Positions 36,248 through 49,900 of a stretch of DNA of 64,000 nucleotides are shown piece after piece. The first letter of the stretch is position 1. Each line of letters starts with the position of its first letter. This DNA is from Megaleporinus macrocephalus (taxonomy: Eukaryota > Chordata > Actinopteri > Characiformes > Anostomidae). The stretch is taken from assembly GCA_021613375.1 (NCBI GenBank), contig CM038710.1, forward strand, positions 31,469,695 through 31,533,694, given 5' to 3'. The translations under genes and the position numbers were made by a program. Under the pieces are notes generated by a model, which was given only the letters and a program-made list of their open reading frames with translations, did no database searches and was not told the origin of the DNA.

Positions 36248-38577
36248 TCACTGTGGCTGGTGCGGAAGCTCAGGGGGCAAGTCATCATACTGTGGTGGAG
36301 GAGTCAGGGGTTCGATGTTGGACGCAGCGACTTGTGGGGAGCTGGCAGACATCTTCCTGCCCAGCTTCTCAGATTTGATGCGCCTCACTTTGAGAGGAAG
36401 CAGTTTGAGTCCTGGACGTCCGTTCCTACGGTTCGACGCTGAAGGGGGTGCTTGTGGCGGGTTTGGATTGTCCGCTCCGTTCTGTGTCGGGGCGGGTTGC
36501 GCGTGTGCTGCTTCGGGTCCCTCCAAACCGCCCTGTGGCGTCTCGATCAGTTCTTCGTAGGCCGGGAGCTGGGTGGTGCTGTCTTGCCGTGCTGTAAACT
36601 GGGTAATGGGGTACTGTTCACTGCCAACCACCTCTTCATAACTGGGCACGGCGTAGTGTTCCACTTGCTCCGCCTGACTACAAGGAACACACAAAAACAA
36701 ACATCCACTAATCTTGGCATTCAGGAGTATTTATTCTTTTCAGAATATTAAACACTTCATGGACTCATGTTTTCAATCATCCATAAGAGAGCAGCACTCA
36801 AGAGCATTTTGTTCATCACCAAAAGAGTGGAATCTGGCATGAACTTATACCAACAGGATCTTGAATACATGTCCTGATTAGTACAGAGTGTTTCTATGAT
36901 CCTTCATGGAAGCTACTGTCAATGAACAATTGACCCAATTCTGGTTGCATCCTTATTTTTGATAAGGAGGGCTGAACAGAGGTCTGTTTGAGAATTGTAC
37001 AGAGCTCTGTACAACAAGGGTTTTAAAGGGCCTGAATCAGGGGAAATGAATGTCTCCTTATTTTTTTTACAATAAGAAAGTCTGATATAGTATGTCATCG
37101 CTGTCCACTGAAAAAAAAAAAGTATCTCCAAAATTGCAGCTTTACAGGAGAGACCAAAAACATACTTTACTTTTAATGTAAGTCAATGGAACCAGAATTC
37201 TTTCCAGGCTATTTTGGAGCACTTCTATTGGTCCATTTATCATGAAACTTTCACACAATGTAAACAACCATTGGCGGGTTCAAATAATGTGGAAAACTCA
37301 AAATCACCAAAAATGGAGATACACGTTTTTCATTGGACAGAGACGATGTACTGTTCATTCTCAAACCACTAGAGAAAGTAAGCTGCAACTTTTAATTTGT
37401 GGGAAGGTTGACGGTTCAATTTCCTGAATCTACAGACTGTGACTGAAGTGCTCTTGAGCGAGACGCCCAACCCTGTAACTGCTTCCTAGGCACTGTGGAT
37501 AGGGCTGCCCACTGCTTCAGGCAGGTGTGCTCACTGCTGTGTATGTATATATGTTGGTGCTTCACTGCAGAGGTTAAATGAGGAGGTCAAATTCCTTTGG
37601 AGTTTGCAAATAGTTCTAAATTGTAAATGATATTTGTTTATTCTTTTTTAATTCATGGTGTGATGCCAGAAAACATCAATGCATTTACATATAGCAGCCT
37701 ATTCAGACTACTGCAGTTTCAACCCAGAATATACAGGGCACAGGGACAGCCACTCAGAATAGAGATCATTTACATATCATCACTGTTCAAAGAAAAACAT
37801 GCATCTCCATTTATGTCTGTTTTGATTTTTCTAGAACATTTAAATGCGGCAGCGTTTACATTGTGTGAAAAATCACAATGAACAGACAAATAGAAATGCT
37901 ACAAAATTACTTTAATAAAAATTCTGGCCCCATTGAAAGTAATGCAAGTTCTTGAACAGCAATGTTTTTCTTTGGACAGCGACACTTTATAAGTAACTAA
38001 AACAGCCTATTTTATTCTAAGACATGAAGACAGGTTGAAAAATAGTTCTGTAAAATGTACTGTCATTGTTTTTGCTTCAAGAAACCACATACATTTTGAA
38101 AAGAGGGGAACATTTTAATAAGAATAGCAATAAAAAAAACGAGAACTGCATTAAATCTATGTGAATATATCTGAATAATATGTGAATTGTTCACCCTAAC
38201 AGATAAATGTGTAAAATCACGTCTGAACATATATCTTCTCACCTCTCTCCTGCCTGGATTTGGTCTGTCTGTGTGTTGCCATTGGTCTGCTGCTGTCTCT
38301 GCCCCTGGCGTTTGTTGCGTATGCCCAGGCAGAAAGCCAACAGCAGCATGACCATACCTGCGCCGAGCATCACGAAGGCCGCTGTCGATGTGTTATTGGT
38401 CGCGCTCACTCCCGTGCCAGGCTTCGAGCTGTTTCCGCCTGAGCCCGCCGGCACCACGCTCCACACGATCATCACAATGCCCAGGGCCACCAGCCCCATG
38501 CCCAGTGCTGCAGCGGCATACTGGGAAGCATTGCTGGAGCTGCTGCTGGCGTTGTTGCTGGTGTTGCTGTTGGACAT
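36248..38577 (-). CDS. tmem51: Transmembrane protein 51, two coding exons, intact copy
   Basis: Join 38577..38243 and 36677..36248. The first exon ends at a GAGAG|GTGAGA donor. The second begins after TTGTAG. The phase-2 junction creates a Ser codon (residue 112) and the spliced protein is 254 aa, about the length of mammalian TMEM51. Two hydrophobic helices lie at roughly residues 21-43 and 66-86, joined by a Gly/Ser/Asn/Thr-rich loop and followed by a basic RNKR stretch. The cytoplasmic-type tail carries the family motifs VPSYEE (122-127), LPAYEEL (149-155), LKVRRIKSEKL (207-217) and PPPQYDD (238-244, a PPxY motif). Family membership rests on these motifs in this order. TMEM51 is a poorly characterised membrane protein; I infer no reaction. 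Whether this is the a or b teleost paralogue cannot be told. Confidence 0.93.
37090..37348 (+). mobile_element. Palindromic MITE family A in tmem51 intron (copy of 1937-2192)
   Basis: The duplicate-block counterpart, lying within the tmem51 intron between the coding exons. Confidence 0.85.
37375..37635 (+). mobile_element. tRNA-derived SINE in tmem51 intron (block 2)
   Basis: The duplicate-block counterpart of 2220-2480. Confidence 0.7.
37774..37985 (-). mobile_element. Palindromic MITE family A in tmem51 intron (copy of 2619-2830)
   Basis: The duplicate-block counterpart, in the same tmem51 intron. Confidence 0.7.
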
Positions 38578-38747
38578 GTTTATCTCGTTTATGTTTATGA
38601 GAGTTTGTCCCTCACTCCGTCATGAACTTGACCTCATGTCTTTCATGTCCTGTTCAGTCACAGGCTTGCATATTGTCTCCGGCACTGTTATCCTGTATTG
38701 CATCTCTATGTGCGGTGTGGACTGTCTCTGGCTTGAAGCAAGTTGAT
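38243..38747 (-). other. tmem51: tmem51 first coding exon with predicted 5' UTR part
   Basis: The start codon is at 38577-38575. Upstream on the minus strand there are ~170 bp of leader, preceded by TTGCCTTGTTTTTAG, a good acceptor whose AG is at 38749-38748. So the first coding exon probably begins at 38747 with a 5' UTR segment. That implies at least one further non-coding exon upstream. The coding end (38243) is well supported by the donor; the 5' acceptor is a prediction. Confidence 0.55.
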
Positions 38748-40484
38748 CTAAAAACAAGGCAAAACAGAAGATGCAGTTTAATCACAGTTCATATCAACAA
38801 TGATCTTAAGTAGTCCATCTCACACAAAGACACACACTTTGTTTTAGTGTGCATTTAATCACAGATACACAAACTGTCCAACATGTCCTCCTGCTTTTCC
38901 TATGTTTATTCTGAAATCAGGGATATTGATAGGGAGATTGTTTCCCCTTGACAGCAATAGCACTCTTCCTGGCCTCTAATCTTTTAGGAAGACTACACTC
39001 GATGTTGTAAGATTGCTGTGAGGATTTGCATTCAACCACAAGAGCATTAGGAGGTCAGCTGTTAATGTTTGTATCACAAACTAACCAACCAACTCATCGT
39101 GGTAAACATGTTGCAGCCTCTTCAGAGCATTCCATTCTGTTTGCCAATGCTTTTCTATTGAGGTTAAACAAGCTGTGTTCAAATGAATATCAGTCAGTAA
39201 TAAGGGCGCATGTTAAAGTAGCTTTATTTACTAAACAGGAACGTTTGGATACTCTAGATAGGGTTAGGGATAGCTGTTTTGTTGCAGTTGAAACCTGTAC
39301 CCACATCGGCCTTCTGTGGACCTAATAGCTTTGAACATAGTGCGCTTATCTAAGCTAAACAGTTTAAAGCACAAAGGAAGTAATAGGGGTGGAAGATTAG
39401 AAAAGTCAGGATTATGGACTGACCTATAGACACTAACTAATTACACTTCGTTGTGACCAGCACTGTGCCAATATCCAATCATTTGTTTTATGTTTTAGCT
39501 TTTTAAAACAAAGCAAGTAAACATTGACCTATATAAGAAGTGTTCTCTCTGTAGGACTGATCAAAACTCTCAAGACGACTCATCATGGTGTTGTAACTTC
39601 TTTTCTTGCCGTCAAAGTGAAAAGGGAGACCAGTTCAGAGTATAAGCTTTATTCTTGTGGATACCGCGGTACAGACGTTCTTGGAGGCTCTCTCAAACAT
39701 GGTCTACCCTGGTCTAGGCAGCTGCACTGTTATTGGCATGGTCTGCATGGTCTTATAGGCCTGCCTCCATGTTCCAGTTGGCCCATGTCATCCAGTCGTT
39801 AGCTCCTGGGTTTGGGACTGCTTTTCTGGGGTTTCCTGCCATAAATGATGTGATTCACTGAATCATAAACTTCTTGTAACCTCTGCAGTGGGTATATTCT
39901 GCAAAGCCACAACACAGCTGAATCAGACACAACAACTTTTTTTTATAATTTAAGGAAACTTATGATTAACCAAGTAACTGTCAACACTAATACATAAATG
40001 TACAACCAACGCTTGTGGTTAAAAAGTAAATTTAATCCCAGATAAATTATAGATATTTGACTAGACAGGTTTTTCCTTTTGAAACACAGGAGCGCAGGAG
40101 CCCTTCTTAGTGATGCACAATTCTGGGTTTTCTTACATCTTTAGCAGAGCCACAGATAAAGTGATACAGCGGCTATTTTTGAATAGCCACAGATCACAGT
40201 AACATGTTGTAAATCCATTCTTTTCGATTCTTAGAGTGTGTTTGAGTTGAAGAGAGACGTTGGTACTGCTTTTCAAAATGACTAGGATATTAGGGCAAAC
40301 GGCACAGTGCTAAAGTAGTCTAACAACTGACTCCTTATTTAAAATGTCAAGCTTCTGTTGAGTGAAGCTGAGTTCAGTCTTATGTTATTGCCCGCTAAAG
40401 TGTTTGCTGGCTAATGGTTACTATATATAGTGCGTCTCATGAGAGTTTAATAGCTGTGAGTTACTGACTCTGTGTTGACTCTAC

Positions 40485-40690
40485 TGTTTAAACCAGTGTT
40501 TTTCAACTCTGCTTCTGGAGGTTCACTGCCCTGCACTGTTTGTCTTGCTCTCCACACACCTGATCCAACGAATCAGCTCATTAACAGCCAATTATTGAGT
40601 TAAAGTGGCTGAGTCAAAGCAGAGAGCGATGTAAATGTGCAGACCGGTGGGCCTCCAGCACCAGGGCTCAGAAACACTGCTTTAAACTAT
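40485..40690. repeat. Dispersed palindromic repeat (block 2)
   Basis: The duplicate-block counterpart of 5330-5535. Confidence 0.6.
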
Positions 40691-40837
40691 GCATATAAAC
40701 TTAAGGCTGGCTCACAGTCAGGCTGTATGTGCTCATTAAACAGAATGGAAGTGAGTGGGCTACACTACATTACTGCCATTTCTGGTACATTAGACTAAGT
40801 TTTTTTATTTTTTCAGTTTGTTTAGTACAGACTATAG

Positions 40838-41642
40838 CAGAGGTCACTAATAGGCAGACTGTGGTCCAGGTCCGGACCCAGAGGTTGTCCATTGCGGATC
40901 CAAAGCGATAAACTATTAAGAGCGATTTAATTTTGAAAGTGTTTATTTTTTAAGCGTTAAAATTATTTTAGGCGGCCGAGCCTAAAATAATCTTGTCCTT
41001 TTCTTGTCCTTACGGTATACAGGCTTTGCGACGCATTAACCTGACAGACCAATCGCGTGCGCTGTAAGATCACCAAATCAGATCTAGTGTGTGGTGCATG
41101 CACAGGCGAGGTACGAAGCGAGAAGCAGCAGTCAGAAAGTAAATCAGGTCGGAGAAAGAACAACATGCTCCAAAAAATTAAAGTTGATGGAGAAACCCGA
41201 CTGTTTTAACCAGAAATGGACTGAGATTTATGTTTATTCTTCCCACAGGTGGCTCCAAACCAACAGGTCAAGCTGTTCAACTGAGTTTACAAGGAGACGC
41301 TGCTTTATTTGCTGTTTATATAAATAAACACTTTAAGATGCACTTTTTTTAAAGCATTCTGTTTCTTAATGTAGCTCTTGTTTTTACTTCAAGTGAGTAA
41401 AAAACTTTTATTAGATGTAATTAATTCAGTTTTGCATTTAAACATACTGAAATATACTGAACGGTATGTGTGATGTGTTGGTCTTTCAGCTGCTGATGGT
41501 ATAAGATGCTGATACTAGGCTACTTTAGTATACAGGATATGGCACTGAATCATAACACAAGTTAGAATTTATGATGGTCCGGACCTTGGCCTGAAGAGAT
41601 CCCTCTAACTGGACGTTACTGAATTATTATTAAATACCACTG
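40838..41642 (+). mobile_element. hAT fossil with GTF2IRD2/ZBED-like remnant (copy 2)
   Basis: The duplicate-block counterpart of 5683-6487, same ends and same near-perfect 8-bp target duplication. Confidence 0.65.
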
Positions 41643-43317
41643 GTCTATAGCCTTGTTTGTACAAAACACACTTCTGCGTTGATGTAGTCATTAGACGTGT
41701 CAACGATCTTAGATTTGTCGTTTAACAAGTAATTACTGACTAATTATGCTCTTATCATTATTAAGCATTATTTGTCTTGTCCTTAGCAGCATTCAGTCAA
41801 ACTATATTGATTCATCTACATCAATTACTGTGTCTTATAAAACAACACTGCTCTCAAATCGATATTCTTGTTTTTCTAAGTATCAAAGACGGCATCACTG
41901 ACACAGTTTCACAGCTGAGGATATTAGAGCTGAAAAAAAAGGAACTGTGAAATCACGCTGGCATTAACGGCTGACCAGATTAAATGTACTGGGGTTTTAT
42001 TTCTTCTTTCCGTCCCTGTAAGTGTAGATAAATCTGGTATTTATTAAAAGGTTTCATTCCCTCCTTCATGAACAGAGGCCTTTTTTCTTATCCCTAAAAG
42101 TAATAGGAAACCCTAATCCTCGATAACTCATAGCCGCTTACCTCCTTGAACTCTGACTGAAGGATCTCGGTTCCTATCTTGGCAGAAAGACTGCAACTCA
42201 CTTTACTTAGGATATCTGTGAACGCTGGGACTTACTTACAGTGCCTGTGAAAGAGCCCATATAATGGAAAACTAAAGGATCTTTACTTTCTTAAAACCGG
42301 AGTTTGGAGTTTTACGTAAACACTGTAAACATTGCACCTCAGTCCATATTTATATGTTACAGTATGTTCATCGTACAGCTTCTCTGGGCCTGGCAGCTTC
42401 TCTGGGCTCGTCGAAAACATGACATTTAAATGACGTTTCACGTCCGAATCTCTCAAGTCCATCACCTTATTCATACGTCAACACTCGTGCTTACACCCAC
42501 AAACCCATGTGAAAAACATAGGCCAAGCCCAAAACGGCAAAACATTAGCTTTTAATGGTCTTAACAACAAATCTAATAGATAAAGAGGCTCAGTATAGGA
42601 GAGGTTCTCTCTTTGTTTTCTTTAAATGTTTTGAGGGTAAACAGTCTTTCACAGACAGAGGAATCAATACTGTTCCACTCAGCACGGAAGGCTATGAACG
42701 ACTGGAACACACTGCTAAGCTAATTATCAAACTAACCAAACCTTCTCTATAGGCTTGAAGCCTGGACTCTGATCAGGCCAAAACCATCAGCATAAACCAT
42801 TATATTTTGGGCTTGGTCCATTTTTTTTCATGCGAGACTGCTGGGCTGTGTTAAATATTACACTCATTCACACCATCGATAGCAGCTGTTCATTTACAGA
42901 CTCTTGGCTTGACGCATTTACATTTTTTTACTGTAACGCAACAAAAAGCTCTGGTGCCATACCATTAGTCATTCAACTAAACAGACTAAATCAAGCCCAA
43001 TCTGTATGTGCTTTTACTCACATTGTGTAGCATACTGGTATAAAGGTTTTAACTCCTAAACCAGTATGTGAGATGAACCGGTATATCATCTACTGCAATG
43101 AGAAGCCCATTTAAGGCCACACATCCAAGTAGAACAAAAGTCATTTACAAGTCAGTCCTAAAGGCACAGTAACTAAATTAGTTGATTCTAAGGGATGAAC
43201 CAGATTAACAACATCCATATTAACTTAAAGACTGAACTACATATAACTGTAGAGTAGCAGCCAATAAAATAAAACTATATTGCAATTAGTCAATATGAAC
43301 ACAATCAGCCCTAACAG

Positions 43318-43596
43318 ATATCGTCACTGTCCAATGAAAAACAAGTATCACCAAAATTGCAACTTTACAGGACAGAACAAAAACCTACTTTACTTTCAAT
43401 GTAAGTCAATGGAACCAGAATTATTTCCAAGCTGTTTTGGAGCATTTCTATTGGTCTATCATTTCTATTGGTTTATCATTTATCTATTGGTCCAATTTTC
43501 ACACAATGTAAATGACCATTGGTGTGTTCAAATGATATAGAAAACTTAAAATTGACAAAAATGAGGATACATATTTTTATTGGACAATGACAATAT
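43318..43596 (+). mobile_element. Palindromic MITE family A (copy of 8163-8441)
   Basis: The duplicate-block counterpart of 8163-8441. Confidence 0.85.
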
Positions 43597-43878
43597 GAAT
43601 CAGAAAAAATACTTTTCAGCATTCACAAAAGCTGCCTGTCACTCATCTAAGCTATACTATGAAAAGTAACATCAGTATTTGACTTCCTTCTGTATTAGAT
43701 AGCTGGCCAATTATATCAAATAAAGCAGTTGTAGTTCTTCAAAAGTGTTTTCCCATTAGGTCTTCTAATCTTTAAGCCAGAGAAGTCTCACTATGGAGAC
43801 CACTGACTGTAAATAGCCATGTTTTGAACAGATCAAGCACTGATTACATTTTTCATTTTGATGAAACTGCTTTTTACA

Positions 43879-43880
<2 letters not shown>

Positions 43881-43942
<62 letters not shown>
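43881..43942 (+). repeat. (AC)n microsatellite
   Basis: Pure (CA) run of ~62 bp, partner of 8726-8781. Confidence 0.97.
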
Positions 43943-43945
<3 letters not shown>

Positions 43946-44250
43946 TTGTCTTACTATATTAGTGAGGTCATCCATAGGTTTCTATTGATATTTGTTTTAC
44001 TATAACTAAATAATACTAGACCTACACCTAAACCTAACCCTAACCTTAATATTAGTATCCAAAAGACAAATTTTCTGCTCAATTTGATTTTTTTTTAAAC
44101 TATATTTTTGAAGAAAATGACGTGTTGTAAAGTGAGGACCAGCAAAATGTCCTCACTTTACCAAAAAAGTCAGACTGTACTATACTAGTGAGGACATGTG
44201 GTCCTCACAACTATACCTCTACAAGAACACACACACACACACACACACAC
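43943..44250. repeat. (CA)n-flanked dispersed element (block 2)
   Basis: The duplicate-block counterpart of 8782-9090; the trailing (CA) tract is longer here. Confidence 0.65.
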
Positions 44251-45032
44251 ATAGCCATGTACTGCTGATTCACCACTCAATCACACACAGCTCCAGGAAG
44301 GACATATAAATGTAGGCCTTGTCATAAAACAGTTTCCTAGAACTTCTGCTCACACTCCTCTCTCCTTCAGATCACGCCTGATCTCCAGTCTGCAAGAAAA
44401 TGCTAATTCCATCAGTGCATTCTGGGATCAGGTCTTTAGAGCTCCTGTCAACAATTAAAACACAGTTAATGCAGTTATTGCAGTGTCTGTCAACTTTAAG
44501 GTATGTGTGCCGGGGTAGTGTGCTTTGGCGTAAGACATTATGGTGCAGGACTGTGCCAGGAAAGCCTGGAATTTCCTGGTTCTGAACAACGTAACAGCTG
44601 ACAAACACTACAATAAAACACAAGGCTGTCTGATACAATACAGATTACAGCCATTGGCAGCGCAATCTTTCCACTGGTGTCTGACACCGTGCCCATGTCA
44701 GTACCACCTAAGGGCGGATCCTAGTGAACATGCAGATACTATAAGGAAGTGTGAAAGTAATGAGTAGACTTCATGTAAATATCTTTATCACACCACTTTA
44801 TCAGTGAGGTTCATAGATTTTTTATTTATTTACACCCTAAACTTACACACCATTTATTTGTGACTTAACTCCTTAAACAAAATACGTAATTCAGTATCAA
44901 CTACGAATTATTTAGTAACTACTATGAATTATTATAACTACTATTGTTACGAGAGGAATTTAAGTATAAAGTCCATACAGGTATAACCGCAACAATACTG
45001 CACAGCAGGAAGCTTCAAAATAGAGTTCAGAG

Positions 45033-45366
45033 TTAACACTTTGATGCACAACATGGCTCAAAATGGACCTTTATGTATTCACTATGGAATTTGATACTAT
45101 TGACATTTGTAAACATTTGCAGTCGCGGACATATTTACAAAAATGTATTTTGTTTATGAAGTAAATAAATAATAATTTGAGGTAATCAAAAACAAGATTT
45201 TTTAGTGAACACGAGGAACATTAAATAATTAAATAAACTGATTTCAACAGATCTACCAAAGAGATACTCAGCAATATAGAAAATAACAGGAAATAAATAC
45301 AGGGTCAAGTTTGGCCCGTGTTGTGCATTAGAAGGGGTTTGCTTAGCTTGTGCATTAAAGGGTTAA
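45033..45366. mobile_element. piggyBac-like MITE with TTAA duplication (copy 2)
   Basis: The duplicate-block counterpart of 9870-10199, 334 bp; small internal indels near 45190 and 45258 distinguish it. Confidence 0.75.
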
Positions 45367-45781
45367 TGTTCATGTTTATGTTAAGGGCTGTTTCACTTTG
45401 AGTGTATGGCAGTTTATTGATGGGGCTATCTTGCTGACTTAGCAAACACAAAGGAACCTCCCGCAAACTGTCCAATATAGACCCTTCAAAGATATCAGCT
45501 TTATATCTCCACTGGTCTGATTAAGGTCAGAAAACTCCCACGTAGCCTGGTAACTGAAAAGCATAGCCAAGAATAAGGTTGCAGTAGTGAACTGTTGTCA
45601 CCTTATACTGTAGTATGACTACTGATGGACTATTGATGATTATAGCATATAGACTTGTTTATTAACAGCACTAATAAAAATTTGGGATGCATCAATACTG
45701 CGATGGTTTAATTACACTTCTACTCATGAAAACACACCTATACCAATATAGCGATACCAGTTGACACCACATGACATAGAC

Positions 45782-46303
45782 TAGGGGTGGGCGATATGGC
45801 CCTACAATAATATCACGATATTTCATGTTTTTTTTGCGATAACGATACTCTTGGTGATATGACAAAACATTGAATTAAAAAAAATATTTCAAGAATACAC
45901 TACTGCAACAAATTGAAAATTAAATTTTATTATTACATACAATATGACATGGCACACCACTAACTGATATATTAAAAAATACAAGGATTTGTTTATTAGA
46001 TTGTAACAGAAGTTAATAATCCAGAATGTCACTATACTAAATAATGCACTCCAAATATCTCCATATATCCAGGACTGAAGTGAAATGAATGATGCTGGAC
46101 CAATAAAATCTGTCTCTAGTAGATATATAATGGCAAATGAGAAAAGTGTGAATGTTTCTTTTGCTAAAAACAGTAAAAGTAGTACCCTGATGTGATAATT
46201 AGGAATGGGTGATATGGCACGATATTTCAGGGTATAATATTGTTCACAATATTCAAAAATGTTGGCCATATTATTGTGTACAATACGATATGGCACACCC
46301 CTA
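45782..46303 (+). mobile_element. Composite hAT MITE, 522 bp (copy 2)
   Basis: The duplicate-block counterpart of 10615-11136, with the same ends and the same ACATAGAC duplication at 45774-45781 and 46304-46311. Confidence 0.88.
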
Positions 46304-46913
46304 ACATAGACTGACGGCACTAATGATCAAACGACTAAAACTGGCAAAGAAGGAGGATCTGCTCACACAGACAAGTGTAACTGAGGTTGGACACAAAGTC
46401 ACTGGTCACTTTAAACACACTGTGAAACATTTTTAAATGGACCTTATCTAACCCTAACCATCACGTCCGCTTCACCAATACAGGTACAGAGACAATGCTA
46501 GCAAAACGGAGGTAAAGAAAGTCCACATTTACTACTAAAGTCCGTCTATAAGATTATTTAACTGAACAGAACTGTATGGCAGTGTAAGAGAATAATAAGC
46601 TCCACAGAGTCCTTGGTCTGCTCCATAACTGAAGGTGAGTCTAAGGTGAGTAGCATCTACCCCATGTGCTTCTTGTCTCATCTGCTTGTTACCTTTACCA
46701 AAGCTCTCCACTACCTGGGCTGGAGCTGTCACAAGGCTGAGTCCGAGCGATACACTACACATCTGCATCTTTCCTGCTTTACTGTCTCATTGTAAATGTT
46801 TAAACGCCGTTAAAGACGCCGATTTCGGCAATGTCTGTTGGAACATGAACCTTTGACTTACAAACAGACACACACTGACCCTGATCTGACCCCATAAAGA
46901 AACACACACACAC

Positions 46914-49900
46914 TAGGGTTGTGCGATATTGACAAAGAATGATATCTGGATATTTTCTGTAATTTTGATGATAAAGATAATAAAGGATATATTACGTTAT
47001 TTAAAAGGGTGTTTGAAAAAGTCTTATATTTTACTAGCTTCCACTTCTTAAAGGATATTAATCTCCATCCATCCGTCTTCCACTTTATCCCGCTAGTCTG
47101 GGTCACAGGGGGGGCTGGAGCCAATCTCACTTTTTAGTGAACGACTCTGCTGAAGTTTGCTGAGTGTGTGTTTTGCCAGACAGCTTAGCTGGTTTAGGTT
47201 TGTCTTGGACTGTGCGCTCCCGAAGCTCTTCATACTCCTCATACTCTGTTCATACTCCTCATACTCTCTTCATACTCCTCATACTCTGTTCATACTCCTC
47301 ATACTCTCTTCATACTCCTCATACTCTGTTCATACTCCTCATACTCTGTTCATACTCCTCATACTCTGTTCATACTCCTCATACTCTCTTCATACTCCTC
47401 ATACTCTCTTCATACTCCTCATACTCTGTTCATACTCCTCATACTCTCTTCATACTCCTCATACTCTCTTCATACTCCTCATACTCTCTTCATACTCCTC
47501 ATACTCTGTTCATACTCCTCATACTCTCTTCATACTCCTCATACTCTCTTCATACTCCTCATACTCTCTTCATACTCCTCATACTCTGTTCATACTCCTC
47601 ATACTCTCTTCATACTCCTCATACTCTCTTCATACTCTCTTCATACTCCTCATACTCTCTTCATACTCCTCATACTCTCTTCATACTCCTCATACTCTGT
47701 TCATACTCCTCATACTCTGTTCATACTCCTCATACTCTGTTCATACTCTCTTCATACTCCTCATACTCTGTTCATACTCTGTTCATACTCCTCATACTCT
47801 CTTCATACTCCTCATACTCTGTTCATACTCCTCATACTCTGTTCATACTCCTCATACTCTCTTCATACTCTCTTCATACTCCTCATACTCTGTTCATACT
47901 CCTCACACTCTCTTCATACTCCTCACACTCTCTTCATACTCCTCATACTCTCTTCATACTCCACATACTCTGTTCATACTCCTCATACTCTGTTCATACT
48001 CCTCATACTCTGTTCATACTCCTCACTCTCTTCATACTCCTCATACTCTGTTCATACTCCTCATACTCTGTTCATACTCCTCATACTCTGTTCATACTCC
48101 TCACACTCTCTTCATACTCCTCACACTCTCTTCATACTCCTCATACTCTCTTCATACTCTGTTCACACTCTCTTCATACTCCTCATACTCTCTTCATGCT
48201 CCTCATACTCTCTTCATACTCCTCATACTCTGTTCATACTCCTCATACTCTGTTCATACTCCTCATACTCTGTTCATACTCCTCATACTCCTCATACTCT
48301 CTTCATACTCCTCATACTCTCTTCATACTCCTCATACTCTGTTCATACTCTCTTCATACTCCTCATACTCTGTTCATACTCCTCATACTCTCTTCATACT
48401 CCTCATACTCTCTTCATACTCCTCATACTCTGTTCATACTCCTCATACTCTCTTCATACTCCTCATACTCTGTTCATACTCTCTTCATACTCTCTTCATA
48501 CTCCTCATACTCTGTTCATACTCTGTTCATACTCCTCATACTCTGTTCATACTCCTCATACTCTGTGCATACTCCTCATACTCTGTTCATACTCTCTTCA
48601 TACTCCTCATACTCTGTTCATACTCCTCATACTCTCTTCATACTCCTCATACTCTCTTCATACTCCTCATACTCTGTTCATACTCCTCATACTCTCTTCA
48701 TACTCCTCATACTCTGTTCATACTCTCTTCATACTCTCTTCATACTCCTCATACTCTGTTCATACTCTGTTCATACTCCTCACACTCTGTTCATACTCCT
48801 CATACTCTCTTCATACTCCTCATACTCTCTTCATACTCCACATACTCTGTTCATACTCCTCATACTCTGTTAATACTCCTCATACTCTGTTCATACTCCT
48901 CATACTCTCTTCATACTCCTCATACTCTGTTCATACTCCTCATACTCTGTTCATACTCCTCATACTCTATTCATACTCCTCATACTCTCTTCATAATCCT
49001 CATACTCTCTTCATACTCATACTCTCTTCATACTCCTCATACTCTCTTCATACTCCTCATACTCTGTTCATACTCCTCATACTCTATTCATACTCCTCAT
49101 ACTCTCTTCATAATCCTCATACTCTCTTCATACTCATACTCTCTTCATACTCCTCATACTCTCTTTATACTCCTCATACTCTGTTCATACTCCTCATACT
49201 CTGTTCATACTCTCTTCATACTCCTCATACTCTGTTCATACTCCTCACACTCTGTTCATACTCCTCATACTCTATTCATACTCCTCATACTCTCTTCATA
49301 CTCCTCATACTCTGTTAATACTCCTCATACTCTGTTCATACTCCTCATACTCTCTTCATACTCCTCATACTCTCTTCATACTCCTCACACTCTCTTCATA
49401 CTCCTCATACTCTATTCATACTCCTCATACTCTCTTCATAATCCTCATACTCTCTTCATACTCATACTCTCTTCATACTCCTCATACTCTCTTCATACTC
49501 CTCATACTCTCTTTATACTCCTCATACTCTGTTCATACTCCTCACACTCTGTTCATACTCCTCATACTCTATTCATACTCCTCATACTCTCTTCATACTC
49601 CTCATACTCTCTTCATACTCCTCACACTCTCTTCATACTCCTCATACTCTATTCATACTCCTCATACTCTCTTCATAATCCTCATACTCTCTTCATACTC
49701 CTCATACTCTATTCATACTCCTCATACTCTCTTCATAATCCTCATACTCTCTTCATACTCATACTCTCTTCATACTCCTCATACTCTCTTCATACTCCTC
49801 ATACTCTCTTTATACTCCTCATACTCTGTTCATACTCCTCATACTCTGTTCATACTCTCTTCATACTCCTCATACTCTGTTCATACTCCTCATACTCTAT

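Larger units (their letters stand above)
36678..38242 (-). other. tmem51: tmem51 intron between the two coding exons
   Basis: A GT-AG intron of about 1.57 kb. It contains two palindromic MITE copies (37090-37348 and 37774-37985) and a SINE (about 37375-37635). No coding sequence is seen. Confidence 0.8.
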
